Numbered from the stretch's first letter, positions 13,101 to 25,300 are shown. The stretch is DNA of 64,000 bases from Marsupella aquatica (GCA_973895155.1 OZ316895.1:10602001-10666000); one strand, 5' to 3'. The notes: generated by a model not told the origin, from the letters alone. Translations and numbers: made by a program.

Positions 13101-16100
13101 GTCAGGATGATGTGCAAGTGAATGGAACGCCTAGATTAGTATTTGTTTACTACGATAAAAGTTAGTTGCCCGGCTACCAGCGAGAAGCAAGCATCTACAA
13201 TGAGCAAGGTCAGCTCCTTTCCGCAGAAAAAATCCATCCAGTCACGCAATATTCATCTCCAAACGAGCATGCAGAAATACAAGCCAGCAAATGGCAGCAT
13301 CCCAGAAGTGACCCTGACACCGTTCCCAAATAGCTTACGTGTCTCCAAAATCATCGTCAACTGCAGTTTCTACCTGGATAAGGAGGGGCACAAGGTCCAT
13401 GTCTGACATATGCAGATCAACACGTTGATCCATCCTCAGGCGACCTCCATCAAATCCTAGCAACCTGCATGAAATATTATTAAAATACAGTGCAGGAAAC
13501 CCAAAAGTGAAAACAAGCAAATAGAGAAGGTAATTTCCTCAAACAGTATGAAGAAAAAACTAGAAGGAGAAGATGGCATCGATCTCAGACATACCTGTCA
13601 GCAGCAGTAAATGCTGAGATGTCTTCATCCTTACCGCTAGCAAGCATTCTAGAGTGTACTTCTGTATACTTCAGCGTTCGTGTCCGGAGACTCATGTATT
13701 GCAACTGATTCAATGCCATGCGCATGTCCCCACTTGTGCACTCTGCTATATCCTCCAGCGTTACCTGGATAGCCCACAAGTCTAGTCTTTAAGACATTTC
13801 CCAAAAGTTAACGGGTGGCATCAAGCGCAAGAGAAACACCGAAGCAGAGATGGTCTGGCGAAAACCGAGATGCACCTTGTGAGAGAACATAGCCACATAG
13901 TAGAATAGTGCAGGAACCAAGACATTGCTGAGCTTTGAGTACGATCTACAAGAATTACTTCGGACACTCCCAACAAATGGAGATCTTTACGGCGATGCTT
14001 AATTCTACTGGAGTCTACTTTCTATAGACAGGCGCTAAGAAATGCTTCATTAACTGATACTCTATTAAGGATATTCTGATTAGCAAGCAGAATCGCGAAA
14101 ATGACTAACGACTATAAGCATTAGAGAACCATCCCTCCCATTAAATCAGCCAAGTAAGCATTTCAAATTTATATGCGTACCTCATCTACTTGAATGCCCT
14201 CTGATTTTGCTATCTGTTGCAGTCTCTTCGCCATCTGTATGTGTTACAATATCCCGTCAGATCAGAAAGCCTTACCGTAGCCATGCTGGTAAAACAACTT
14301 TTCAATGCTTTAATTGTTCAAATCTTCAAACTCCATCCCTGAAGGTCTATGATCTCCGGAACCCAAATTACAGCCATTGTATCTCAAAGAGAAAACTATA
14401 ACGTGTCGTTAAAACTTTTGAAACAATTAAGCAGAAACCTACAGTCAAACTGCGGCTCATGAAGGAAATAATCTCTAGTATCATGACTAGACATCAAACT
14501 GAACGCTATCTGTTATTTCACTTCACTCGTATGAGAAAAATATGGCACACCTGCTGTTTTGTTGGTTTCCTGTATTGTAGTGGCAAACAGTAGTTTATAA
14601 GGCTTTTCAGTTTCTGACTATATTTATCATTGCAGATGCAGATGATAGGTATTCGGCTTGACTTGATGCTTGCTATAAGATCTGCCACACCACCTCGATC
14701 TCCTCCGGACATTCCGTCTACTTCGTCCATTATTAGTACCGACTTTTGGGATTTCCTGCTCAGAGTACCAGGACAGATTAGAGCATTGCAACTGTGGAAA
14801 AATTGCTCTCAATGTCTAGTTTATCGACTCAAAACAGTAACCGAAGCGAGATTCAGCATCTTACCTTTCAGTGAAACGAATGGACTCGTTATTAACCATC
14901 TCCTTGATTGTATTTGCCGTGCTTCCACCCATACCGGCACGTATTTTTGAATCCGCCTTACCACGGGAATCACTTGCATTCACCTGTGGATGAGGGTTCT
15001 GACAAGATTAAATATTGCCATTCCTAATCGGTAACACAGCAGCTCTCCCAACACAGCACCCCCACCCCCACCCCCACCTCCTTTTCTCTTCTCTTCTCTC
15101 TCCAGCGCAAACAGCAGATCCCGGTAAAAGATACAACCACAACATTTGCCCATTAATCGAAACTTGCTGCTTTCAAAAAGTGCACATATAGAAACTTAGG
15201 CACCCCAGTCATGCTGCACTAAGTGGTTTGAGCTGCGTGGAGTTTCATCACCCTACCAGAAGCTAAAGTGCCATTCACAGCTACCTTTAAGGAAACTTTG
15301 ATTGTTACACAACCAAGCTCAGACAGCGAACAAACCTCTAGAGTATTAAAACCCAATTCTTCGCAAACAAGCCGAGCAGTCGTGGTCTTCCCTATCCCTG
15401 GTGTTCCACTGAGCAACACGGCCTTCTTTTCATTACTCGAACTACTGCCAGCACCTCGCTTCTTTCCTTTCATGCCCTTACCCACAGGATGTAGGAAAGA
15501 TGCCTCCCAATTTCGCAACCACTCCTTCAACTGCTTCACCTGTCAAACAGCATAACTCCTTTTCACCAAGGCTCTGCCTCTACCCGCTTCAAATATGACA
15601 ATCATTAGAACTTTTGCATGATCTCAGATCCAAACCAAAAAGGGACAGTCAGGGCTTTAATAGAAGCTGCAGGGAAAGCTCGTCCGCACCGCCAGAGAAC
15701 TCTAATAATGCAAGGTGACCAAGCATAATGCGTTTTAAGAAGATTCGTAGATTTTAAGCATTTCAAACATGCGGCAAGTCACAACAGCTCAATTACTCAT
15801 CATGTCTTCTGTTGCTGGTGCTCACATTTCGTGTGCCTAAACCTTTACATGACAGAGTCTCTAACTTGTGGAGAAAACATTCCTCGAGTGTAGGTTCAAT
15901 CGGTGAAGCTACTCCCCAAAAGTACATTCCACCAATCGCTTTGGAACAGCAGTGGCATAAAACGTTTCTTCACTCTTTCGGCATTACTTAAGGTTTACAT
16001 ATGTGTTGAAAGACCTTGCTTATTACAGTGTCTCCTTAGATGAATGCTAACTTCACTTGTAGAAAATAACCTCACTTATGAAGGACCAGAATTTTCCGCT

Positions 16101-19100
16101 TCGTTTCCTGCATTCAGTTTTTTCCTTTCTCTTTCTGGGAAATAAGTTTACAAGAAATTGTATCAGGCGTGATTAGTTTCGTAGTTGAGCGGACACAGAC
16201 CATTAGAATGGTATTTAGGAAAACAGCAAAGAATTACCCAACCTTCCATCGAAGTAAAAACGTACAGACCCAAGTACGAGGTCTCCTCCATCTCCAAGGC
16301 TCCAAATCATGGACCACCTCGAGAACACATACATCAACAGAGATTATGGGTGAGCCAACGCGAGCCAAAGAAGAGTACATACAATGCCTGGATTTCCGAT
16401 GAGATCAGCTGTAGTTTTCGGTCGATGCTTGTTCGGCCATGATTCAGAGTTTTGAGCAGAAGTGCCAGTTTTCAACGGTGGCAGTTTCCCACCGGGTACT
16501 CCATTCTTAATTGTTTTCTGTGCAGCTGAATTTCCAGGTCCAGATTGCAAACCCATCACAGGGACACTTGACCCTGAAGTTTTGACTGGTAGTGCTGCAG
16601 GGGGGGCAGATAATACAATCAGTTTAACAAGTGGAACGAGGTAGAATCGCAATCACTGCAAAAAGTTTCCAATGAAAGCCACTGCATACGAGGATTTACT
16701 CAACCGTAAATACACATTGGTACCAATTGGGGAACCATGTCATATTTCCTAATCCAAGGCCATACAATGTCGTACAAGATTAGTAGAACAATTGTGTCAC
16801 AAGACTGATATTATTCCTTACAGGATTGCGATCATAGACTGACTGGTACCTGTAGGCTCGCATAATGCCATGGGAGACGATTTGGCTGGACCTTTCTGAG
16901 GCTGCTTTGGCTTGGATGCAATAATCATTGCAAAAAGCCCATCTTCTGTCAGGAACTTCACACTGCAGAGAATAAGAGGGAACCAGATGAATGAGTGGAC
17001 GATGGAAGGAAATATGTTTCTTCTTGACAACTTGTTTTTGAGGAAATCGATGAAGTCATCGACGAGTACTAAATAGTCAACATAGGGGCAGGCACCGCGA
17101 CACATTTAGCCCACTCGTAGTTTCCACTCGTCCCTGCTCGTGCCTAAAAGTAACTACGAACAAAGTGATCCGAGATCAGTATATCTCTGAATCGACTTCA
17201 CCTACCCAAGTTCTTTAGCTTTCTTAGATTTGGCACCTCCAACATCTTCATCAGCAAGCAGGTAATCCTGTCATAAGATATTTATTAGACTTCCAGCAAA
17301 TACAAATTTCACATCAAAGGTAATAGAACGAGGTTATTCGGACTTAAGAGGGAAGGCGTCTTGGAATTTAAAGCTGGAAATGCCACACGGATTTGTCATT
17401 GGAACATTAACAAAACCAGGTGATATTTGTGCTTACTGTTTTCTTGCTCACTGACCCAGTGACTCGACCACCATGAGATTTTATCAGAATTTCTGCGTCC
17501 TCGCGCTCCAGACTGCATGTCACAGTCCAACAAAGATGAAAAATGACCACACAAGTCATGCCACAATTCATGAGTTCCTTGGGAAAATAGTGCAGCACGC
17601 TGAGTAGCGTACCTGTCAAGTGTTCCACTGATGACAAACGTAAGACCGGCCAAGGCACTTTCAGCACCTTGAGGGATTTCCTGTACGAAAGGAACACAGG
17701 ACATGAGTGAGAATTCTATCTGCCAATTGGTCCTCTCAATTAAGCGCCAACGGAGTATCAAGAATAGTTATTCATAACCCCGACAAGTCTCGATGGTAAA
17801 TGAGGTGGCAACGTGCTAGCTAGGAGAATTCTGGCATACAGTTGCTCGACCTAGATCTCATCTCCAGTCCAAGCAGTTGATCTTCCGTGTTAAAATCTTG
17901 ATTCATGTTACATTGCACCAATTTGATTCTATTGATAAAAGGTTCTGGGATAGAATTCAGGTCTCACCTTCTCACCCTTGTGCGGCGGGACTCCTCGCGG
18001 CTGCATCCATGGTGGGAGCCCGCCGCCACCGCCCCCTCCTCCTCTGCCCCTGCCCCTCCCAGACGACGGCTGTTCATCACCTGCTGCGCCCACTGTTGCT
18101 CCTCGTCCCCTTCCCCCAGCTGCCAATGGGGTCTTCGAATTGTGCTCAGGGGATTTGATGGCTGCATTGCTTGGAGACTTCCCTCTTCCCCTGCCAACCG
18201 ATTGAGGGGTTTTAGAGGTGTCTTCTTCATCCTCCTCCTCGTCCGTCAGTGCAGTCTTTCCCCTCCCCCTCCCTCTTGCTGGAGTCTTAGCAGCAGGCTT
18301 TTCTTCCTCGATTTCTTCTTCGCTGTCTTCCTCAACAACCCTTCCACGTGCTCGAGATTTAGATGGAGTCTTTCGTTCCTTCTTTCCGGGGTGGATCTCA
18401 CTGATAATCTGGGCTGTGGAGTTCTCCCGCTTCGAGTGACCAATTACCTCCTCATTCGCTGGTATTACCAAACGAGGCTTTTTCGAAGATGGGTCTTCTT
18501 TTTTGGCGACCAAATTCTCGACGTCCTGATCATTCTTCCGTTTCCCACCACCCTGATTTTTCCTATCCAGCTTCAGTTTGGTCTTGTCACTATCGGTGGG
18601 TGTTCGGCCAGTGCCGTTGCCACCAGCGAAGAACTTACTCTCTTTCTTGTATGCCGCTTTCGAAGAAAGCTTATCAGCTGTCCCATCCGCCTTATCTGAC
18701 TGTGTTTCATTTGATGATTTCGAGCGAAAATTTCCGCATCAGGCAAACCACGAAAGAACCAACATTATCAGAGTAATAGAAGTCCATTCCATCCATTCAG
18801 TGCAGGGAGAGGAGAATAACCGACCTCTTCTGAAATTCTAAGTGGTGATTTCCATAGAGGACGATTGATACACATACGAAGTACAGCACATCGCAGTACC
18901 TTCAAACTTAAAACAACAATTGAGGGTTTATAAATATGTGCAGACATTCTCTGGACAGTCGAATCTCCCGCACAGACTTCAGGATTTCAGACAAAACCAA
19001 AGCAGCGAAACAAATCAAAAACCCACAGTAACAAACAACCGAAACGGTGAGCAAGACGGAGCAAAATAGTAATGATCCACAGGAAGCTATACAATTCCGA

Positions 19101-19269
19101 CGCATCTTTGGAATTCGACCATTCGCCAAAACAGAAAATAAAAACTCCCGAGGATAGAGGTACGCAAACTAACCGTTGGAGCTGATTCAACTTTCCCGGG
19201 ATCTTTCTTCGGTTTATCATGGTCCGGTTTCGTCAAAAACCACTTCCTGATATCAGACTGGGCCGACAT
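10195..19269 (-). CDS. RFC1: Replication factor C subunit 1 (clamp loader large subunit)
   Basis: RFC1 is the large AAA+ subunit of the nuclear complex that opens PCNA and loads it on primed DNA. Reading GT-AG junctions gives 21 exons: 19174-19269, 17968-18699, 17613-17680, 17437-17512, 17206-17267, 16850-16962, 16383-16594, 15336-15539, 14865-14983, 14551-14755, 14181-14234, 13595-13764, 13374-13464, 12855-13036, 12628-12664, 12209-12333, 11785-11857, 11273-11365, 10915-11128, 10704-10781 and 10195-10295. They total 3,105 nt, a frame of 1,034 residues plus stop, near the family length. Visible features are the N-terminal DIRKWF motif; an acidic/basic, GRGRG-rich linker (to about residue 276); a BRCT domain (about 280-365, including LAGLTFVISGTLD and SHGGRVTGSVSKKT); Walker A GTPGIGKT (498-505); Walker B LIMDEVDGM (from 568); the RFC1 C-terminal domain; and a terminal KRKR nuclear signal. 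No disruption was seen. The acceptor of exon 2 and the exon 19/20 junction are the least certain. Confidence 0.95.
15059..15081 (-). other. G-quadruplex-prone tract in RFC1 intron 8
   Basis: On the transcribed sense (minus strand) this reads as GGAGG followed by three runs of five G separated by single T. Four closely spaced G runs are the classic sequence requirement for a quadruplex. It lies inside the intron between the Walker A exon and the next one. Confidence 0.6.
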
Positions 19270-20206
19270 CCTGGCAGCTCCGAACTCTTCTTCTTCACGT
19301 GGGTCTACTTGACGCTATGCACTATCGAGATGCCCTGTCTGCCTGGCGAAGAGGACCCAATCTCGATGCTCCAGTCGCACCCTTGTTTGTGTGAGTTTGG
19401 CGCGAAGCCGCTTTTTCTCGAGCTGGCCCTCTCGTCTTTGTCACGCAGCCCGGGCTTTACTCTACACTTCTTACTCTACGTGTTTGCCCTCTTTTAACCT
19501 CACCATTCAACCACTCGTCGACAACGTAAACAAAGACGACCGAAAGTATCATGGCCAGCGAATGATGCCGTGGCTCCTCCTAGCTTGAAGTACCCAACAA
19601 AAATACAGAACCCAATTTCTTATAAAGAGATGAGTCAAACAGAGTCTCCAACTTGATCCACTACCCACAAAATATGTGTAGAAAGTATTTCTATAGGGGA
19701 TGAATCAAACAGAGTGATTGCCTTATCCTGTCGAGAAAGTATTGTGCCTAAGTATATTTTGGCAAGAAGGGATTGGAAAGATTAAACATTCAGTTCTAAG
19801 GTTTTCAGCATTTCAAGTGTGATGAAAAAGCTATGACATCATCCGTATTGCCTCATTTGGGACAACGCGGTAGTAGAATTAGTTCTCAAATTTGCCAGAA
19901 ATTTATTTTCAGGTGTGTTGGCCAAGTTGAGGTACTCCATATTTTCATGCTCTGGAGAAACTTCGTGCTCTGAAGACTATAGAAATTTGATACCGGAGGA
20001 TGAAACAAGAGTCCCAATATGCATTTGAGCAACTTCTTAGTTCACAGGCACCTGGGTCAAGAGGTTATGTTGAGGGTTGCAAGTCATCTACATGACGACT
20101 CAATCTGGAGGACAACAAGTCGACGAAGTGTGACATTTACTTCAACTATTGCCAGAAACCATTAGAATGCCCGTGAAAGATGGCATGTCTGTGTCGCCAA
20201 AACATT
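19270..20206. other. RFC1 upstream region and spacer
   Basis: The first 250 bp upstream of the RFC1 start are moderately GC-rich and carry the E2F-like site. Beyond about 19,560 the sequence becomes AT-rich with no coding or RNA signal that I recognise. Confidence 0.5.
19396..19403 (+). promoter_or_regulatory. E2F-type binding site upstream of RFC1
   Basis: TTTGGCGC matches the E2F consensus TTTSSCGC exactly, and the following GAAG makes it nearly the longer palindromic form. It lies about 127 bp upstream of the RFC1 start codon. E2F control of replication genes at S phase is established in plants; function here is inferred from motif and position. Confidence 0.6.
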
Positions 20207-20390
20207 GAGAGATTTACTTGGTGGGACCCCAAATGAAAATGTTTTACTTAATTGGACCCTTGAAAGTTTAGGTCCGTCTATTCAAGGTAAATCAATGGTG
20301 TGATATTCAAGGTAAATCAATGGTGTGAATCACTCACGGGTCCTATCAAGTAAAACATTTTCATTTGGGGTCCCACCAAGCAAATCCCTC
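20207..20390. mobile_element. Mutator-like MITE with 10-bp target duplication
   Basis: This 184-bp non-coding element has terminal inverted repeats of about 45-50 bp. Each end reads GAG(A/G)GATTT(A/G)CTTGGTGG inward, and both continue through GGACCCCAAATGAAAATG with few mismatches. It is flanked on both sides by the identical 10-mer CCAAAACATT (20,197-20,206 and 20,391-20,400). Its interior holds two adjacent copies of a roughly 25-bp unit beginning attcaaggtaaatc. Long inverted repeats beginning with G and a 9-11-bp target duplication are typical of Mutator-like MITEs; the superfamily is inferred from these alone. Confidence 0.85.
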
Positions 20391-21481
20391 CCAAAACATT
20401 ACACTGCGTGACTTGACTTAGGGTAAACCAAGTGTTGATGATATCTACGTCCAGAGTTGCCAGTGAAAGATGGCATACGCTGTGGCTTCGTTGCTACGAA
20501 AATTTGGGTGTACACACGGAAGGCCATCTGAGTTAGACATTGGACTTTAGTTGTTAGTTCGTTTGAGGCCCTGAGGAACCTGATTCGCACATCCTCCGAC
20601 AGCCACGTTCCCAGTTTGGAAAGGGTTAAACCGTCTCATGATGCATGTCCCGTTGCTCAGTTCACAGCTATCCAAAGCTCTCAGAAACGTAGCAAATCTG
20701 GCGGTGTCCATTCAGGGTGTGGAACTATGATCATGGTAAAACGAAAGCGACGAAAACTACGAATTCAAAATATAAAACCAACTCACAATGGCGGCATCAA
20801 CTGACAGCTGCAAGACCTGAGCCAGGATATATCTTAATATCAGCACTACACGGTCTAAGACAATTGCTCGGAAGAGAAGAGCCAGGGAGCCTACTGTACC
20901 GATGGAAAACAAACAAATATACCACGAAAAAAGTTTTGCGCTAGTGACGGAATCTTCCTTCAAGAATGGAAAGGTTTCAATACTTCATGCAAGGCCAGCG
21001 GTCACTCGAGCGTGACAAAACAAGTCGATGTTGACCAGGACGGAACATGACAGAAGCTCAGAATACAAGCCGAAACCAATCTTGTTCATCCATGAAGTAA
21101 CACCTCATCAAATTATGAAAATAGCTCGGGCCTGGAAGACCTCTCGCAGAGATCGAGGATCTGGACATACAAAGCCCAACGTCTAGGATTTATTTCAGAC
21201 AATCGCGGGCACCTATAGAAACATGAACATTCTTTCTATCCCTTACGGACGAGACAGTAAACCCCTAGCAACTGACCTCTAAGAGGCACTCACAAAATTA
21301 GGCACAGTTCAAGACAAGTGCTGGTGAGTAATCTTGCTATATACCGAACAGACCTGACCAATGTGTGCATGTTGAATAACCGAATTTCACTGGGGCTGCA
21401 GCGCAATGCTGGCATGATAATGATTCGGGCAAAATTAAATTTGAAATTATCAGAACCTGATTGTACCATTTAATAGTGCTC
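20391..21481. other. Spacer downstream of eEF1B-gamma
   Basis: Minus-strand transcription of eEF1B-gamma should end in the right part of this stretch. No other gene, RNA or repeat was recognised. Confidence 0.45.
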
Positions 21482-24400
21482 TCACTTGAAACACTTGGCT
21501 TCCAACAGCTTCTCTCCGTCAATCAGGTCAGGCTCCTCAAAGTAGGCATTGATGCGGGCCTTTTGGTCCTCCTTGCTCGGATCAGCCTTCGTCCATGTGT
21601 AAAGCTCTACATCGTAACACTCATCCAACACCTGTTTGGGGATCTCTGTGCCTCTAAACAACCAGACACCCTTGATTTTGTAGGGTGGCTGCTCGCCCAA
21701 GATCAACACCTTTCCAAAAGCGTACTTGCGGATAAAATCTAGCCGCTGTAAGAATCCACCGACCTTGTTCATGGTCACATAAGTTTTGTCATTCTCCTCA
21801 TTGTATTTGTAGTCACAGAACCAAAGCGACCACCCTTCTGGGTCGTACATCTCCCAAAATCCTGCACGACTCACACCACAAGTAACCTCAGCAAAGAACG
21901 GTAGACGGCATATACAGCACACGGGATTACAGAGCAAAACTCAGTGAGAGACACCGTCCTTCAAAGACATGTCCGAGACCATACCTTTGATCGCTACTTC
22001 AGCAAAATCTTTGACCTTAGTGTTGGAATAGAGCCTCTTCCAGTTATCGATGACGAAGGGAGTGGGAGGTAAGAGGTCGAGAGGATTCTTCGCCTTTGGC
22101 TTTGGCGCTTCCTCTTCGTCATCTGCTACGACCTCTTTGGGCTTTGGAGCCTCCTTCGGTTTGGGGGCTTCCTTTGGCTTTGCAGTCTCTTTGTGCTTTG
22201 GAGTCTCCTTGGCTTTGTGGGCTTCCTTCGGCTTTGTAACCTCTTTCGCCTTCACGGGCGAATGAGCAGGCTTTCCTGGGGTAGGCTTAAGTGGGAACTT
22301 AACTTCTCCCTGCACTACCTCCCCGACGATCTTCTTCACTTGCGGTTGATTGATCATGGTCCAAAAGTACCTTTCGAAGTGTGGGAACTGTGAAGAGACC
22401 TCCTTACTGAAAATGGCTTTGAATGACATGATCAAGTTGCAAGCCATGACAATATCTGCCAATGTAATACTATCGCCCACAAGGTAGGTGTGAGTAGCAA
22501 GGTATCCGTCCAAAGCTTCAATGGTCCGCTTCAGAATGGCCATGATGGCGTCCTCAACCTGGTTCAAACACCCACGAAATATTACTCACGGTACACGAGG
22601 CGAAGTCAAAAATTTGAAAACCTCTTGCCGCGTGATCCAACAAGATCAATTGCGGCTGGGAGGTTCACGCTCGTAAGATCACCCAGTGACTCGCAAATCA
22701 GGCTTTCAGACAACATGCCATTGGAAGAGACGTACCTCCTTCGACTGAGGAAAGTTCCCGAATTTGGGGTACAGATATCTTCCAGAATTGGCATCAATCT
22801 CGAGAGAAGCGAAGTCAATCCACTGGTCCACCAGAGCCTGCCCCAAACCACACAACACTCAACAGTTAGACAACATCAACGAAGGACGTAGAAGATTTCA
22901 CAACAACAAAACAAGGGGAACTTCTCTAGGAACGGCTCTCAGTCAAGAAGTCTTACAGCTTCATACGGTGTGGTGCCAAATAATGTATTGGGCTTCAGCT
23001 TGGCGACTGCAAAATGGTACAATAAAAGTGTTAAATTTATTGACGTCGTCAGATCCATCATAAACACTGAACGGAGCAGGCAATCTACTATAGGAGGAAT
23101 CAATGATTCGAAACTATATCGTTCAGTCACTTATGATATGATGATGAACTTTCAATGTGGGGAAGACACGGTACCATATCGCGCAATAGCATTGCTCTCA
23201 AAAATGGGGCCTTCTGGTGTCTCGAGCACTGGAACCTGAAACAACCTCAGCTTAGTGAAAACGAACGAATGGAAGGCAACAATTTTCAGGTACTACCGAA
23301 GGGCAGTAAGCCAACATCACCGTCATTTTCAAATAGAGCTGTCGAGTACCTTTCCAAAGGGATTGAGTTTCAGGAACTCGGGAGTCTTGTTGCTGACACC
23401 CATCTCGAAATCCGGAGTCGTGTTAATCTTCACACCGATGTACTCGGCGACAATCAAACTCTTATAAGCATTCTTATTGACCTTCCCGCCATGCAAAGTC
23501 TGCCACACGGAAATAACGGAGATGAGAACAATTCGTGCACACAATTCGTGTCAGTGAAAATAGCACACAGAACAGAGCAGCTAGCAAATGCACATGTACG
23601 AAACAAATTTCTTCATGTACTCAAACATGGGTTTAAATCGGAGAAGAAAACCAGTAACAAAAGTAAATGGAACCAAAGAACTTGGCTGGCTCTATTTACA
23701 ACCGTCACAGACACAATACCATTATGGCACAAGCACATGATCATATCCAGTAAAGGTCCTTCACGCCATGATAGATGACATCCCTAATGGAGCTCACCGT
23801 TGGTGAATGCGGAGACAGGAGGCATTCCCGAGCTTGTGCGAGCTCTAGATCCCTCCTTCCATCTGTCTGTCCGCAGTGACGAATACCGGGTGTCCCAGGA
23901 AAGCAGAGGGTGCCAGCTTATTGTGCCGGGAGTACAACATATGTGATAAGGCATCCTGTTTGGATGTGAGGCTCACGAGGGGCTACAGGCTTAGGTCTGA
24001 CTACATAGCGTATGTCGTCGCTTGTCCAACAAGAGACAGCAACGTAGACAAACTTCTCCGACGGACAATCAATGCCGACGAAATATATAAGGAAAGAGAG
24101 AGGACCTCTCATCTTCTACACAGGTGCAATGACATACTCCGGGAGCACAGCCTAGGAACCCCGACCAACAGGAAATCTATCGACCTAACGCCACAATACG
24201 ACTAAATCAGCACACACCACATAAGTTGCACTCACTTCTTGGGACGGAAACTACGAAAAAACAAACTAACATGCTATGCAGCCATTGTCTTTCAGATCGT
24301 CAACTCTCAAGTGAAGCATTCTACGTGGACACCTGCACCACAATCTCGAGAAAAATACACAAGACCTGAGTTCTACCTCTGCAGTCTGAAGTTTCCAGGG

Positions 24401-24787
24401 GTGTCATACTTTCTATCTCAAGGACACAGTTCAGCCTTACCAAAAACATTCGGAAAACCAATATCTAAGTAACCACGGTCCAACACAGATTCCAGACAGG
24501 TAGCAAGAAAGATATCCTCATGATGGAAAAACCCTAGACTCCAACACATGACAACGCCATACGTTCTAAATCAAGCATCATCGTCACGCAGACAACAGAA
24601 AACCTTCTCTTGACTGACCCCTTCGACTCCAGTAGATACAAACACCAGAAACCCAGCTGAAATGGAAAGAACGGGGAAACGGCACCCGACGGTCCTCGAA
24701 TCTCTCAGAGTGCTAGCTATGGCCTCCGATCGACATCCACGCCTAGGTTGCAGAAGCACGTACCAACGTTTCTGAAATCGACGCCAT
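21482..24787 (-). CDS. Elongation factor 1B gamma subunit
   Basis: eEF1B-gamma is the structural subunit of the cytosolic eEF1B complex that recharges eEF1A with GTP. Exons by splice reading are 24764-24787, 23350-23499, 23175-23235, 22957-23006, 22736-22837, 21985-22558 and 21482-21861. They sum to 1,341 nt, or 446 residues plus stop (plant relatives are about 410-420). Residues 9 to about 215 are a glutathione-transferase-like fold, with TLHGGKVNKNAYKSL, the PVLETPEGPIFESNAIARY segment, and HTYLVGDSITLADIVMACN. Residues about 219-285 are a lysine-rich KPKEA linker. The EF1G C-terminal domain (about 287-446) has NPLDLLPPTPFVIDNWKRLY and ends in LLEAKCFK. The first coding exon is only 24 nt (MASISETL) and was chosen because it has an ATG, a strong GGTACGT donor and correct phase; it is the only uncertain part. 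Intron 1 is about 1.26 kb. Confidence 0.93.
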
Positions 24788-25300
24788 CTCCACCAAAAAC
24801 AACAGCTCCGGCGAAATGATCACAGAGTCGCAACCCTGCCCTGCGCTGCTCCGTTGTTCTTGGCCGAATGCAAAGCCTCGTCCCTCCGACGATTGTTTCG
24901 CGACCTCTGCAGTGTACACACACTACTAAACCTCAGCCCAGAAAGCACAATCCGCCGTGCACCTAATATCTTCTTCGTTCCCTATCGAGGTCGTTGCTTG
25001 CGTTTAGGGCAAAGCGGTCAGACGGGAGCCTCTCCTCTCCCGCGGGATTGTGGACGGGTACACCGGCTACGGGGATTAAAAAATCGATTCCCGTGAGCCG
25101 GTCCCGTGCTCCCGCCCCGTCCAGTCCCGTCCCGTCTTGCTTGAGAGAGGAAAATCCGCGAATTTCACACGTGTCAAACGTTAGGGCTCCTAGGACTGAC
25201 GGGTCACTCGAGTTGGCCCCGTCCAGCCCGACCCGTCAACCGACCCGTACGTCAGGGGACGGGCAATGGTCAGTGGTACACACATGACGGGAGGGCATCT
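24788..25300. promoter_or_regulatory. CpG-rich 5' flank of eEF1B-gamma
   Basis: This is the presumed promoter and 5' UTR side of the gene. It is markedly GC- and CpG-rich, with clustered cccgtc and gacgggt words around 25,020-25,270. No clear TATA box was assigned. The transcription start is not determined. Confidence 0.5.
25168..25173. promoter_or_regulatory. G-box (CACGTG)
   Basis: The palindrome CACGTG sits in the context CACACGTGTC, about 380 bp upstream of the eEF1B-gamma start codon. G-boxes bind plant bZIP and bHLH factors; activity here is only inferred from the sequence. Confidence 0.4.

Noticed and set aside
15082-15106. Plus-strand splice acceptor (pyrimidine tract plus cag)
   Set aside because: It looks like a strong 3' splice site but lies on the strand opposite to RFC1, with no plus-strand exon beside it.
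17929-18699. Separate plus-strand coding frames over RFC1 exon 2 (for example 17,905-18,699)
   Set aside because: They are openings on the opposite strand of a GC-biased, repeat-coding exon. The minus-strand frame continues through splice sites into the BRCT domain.
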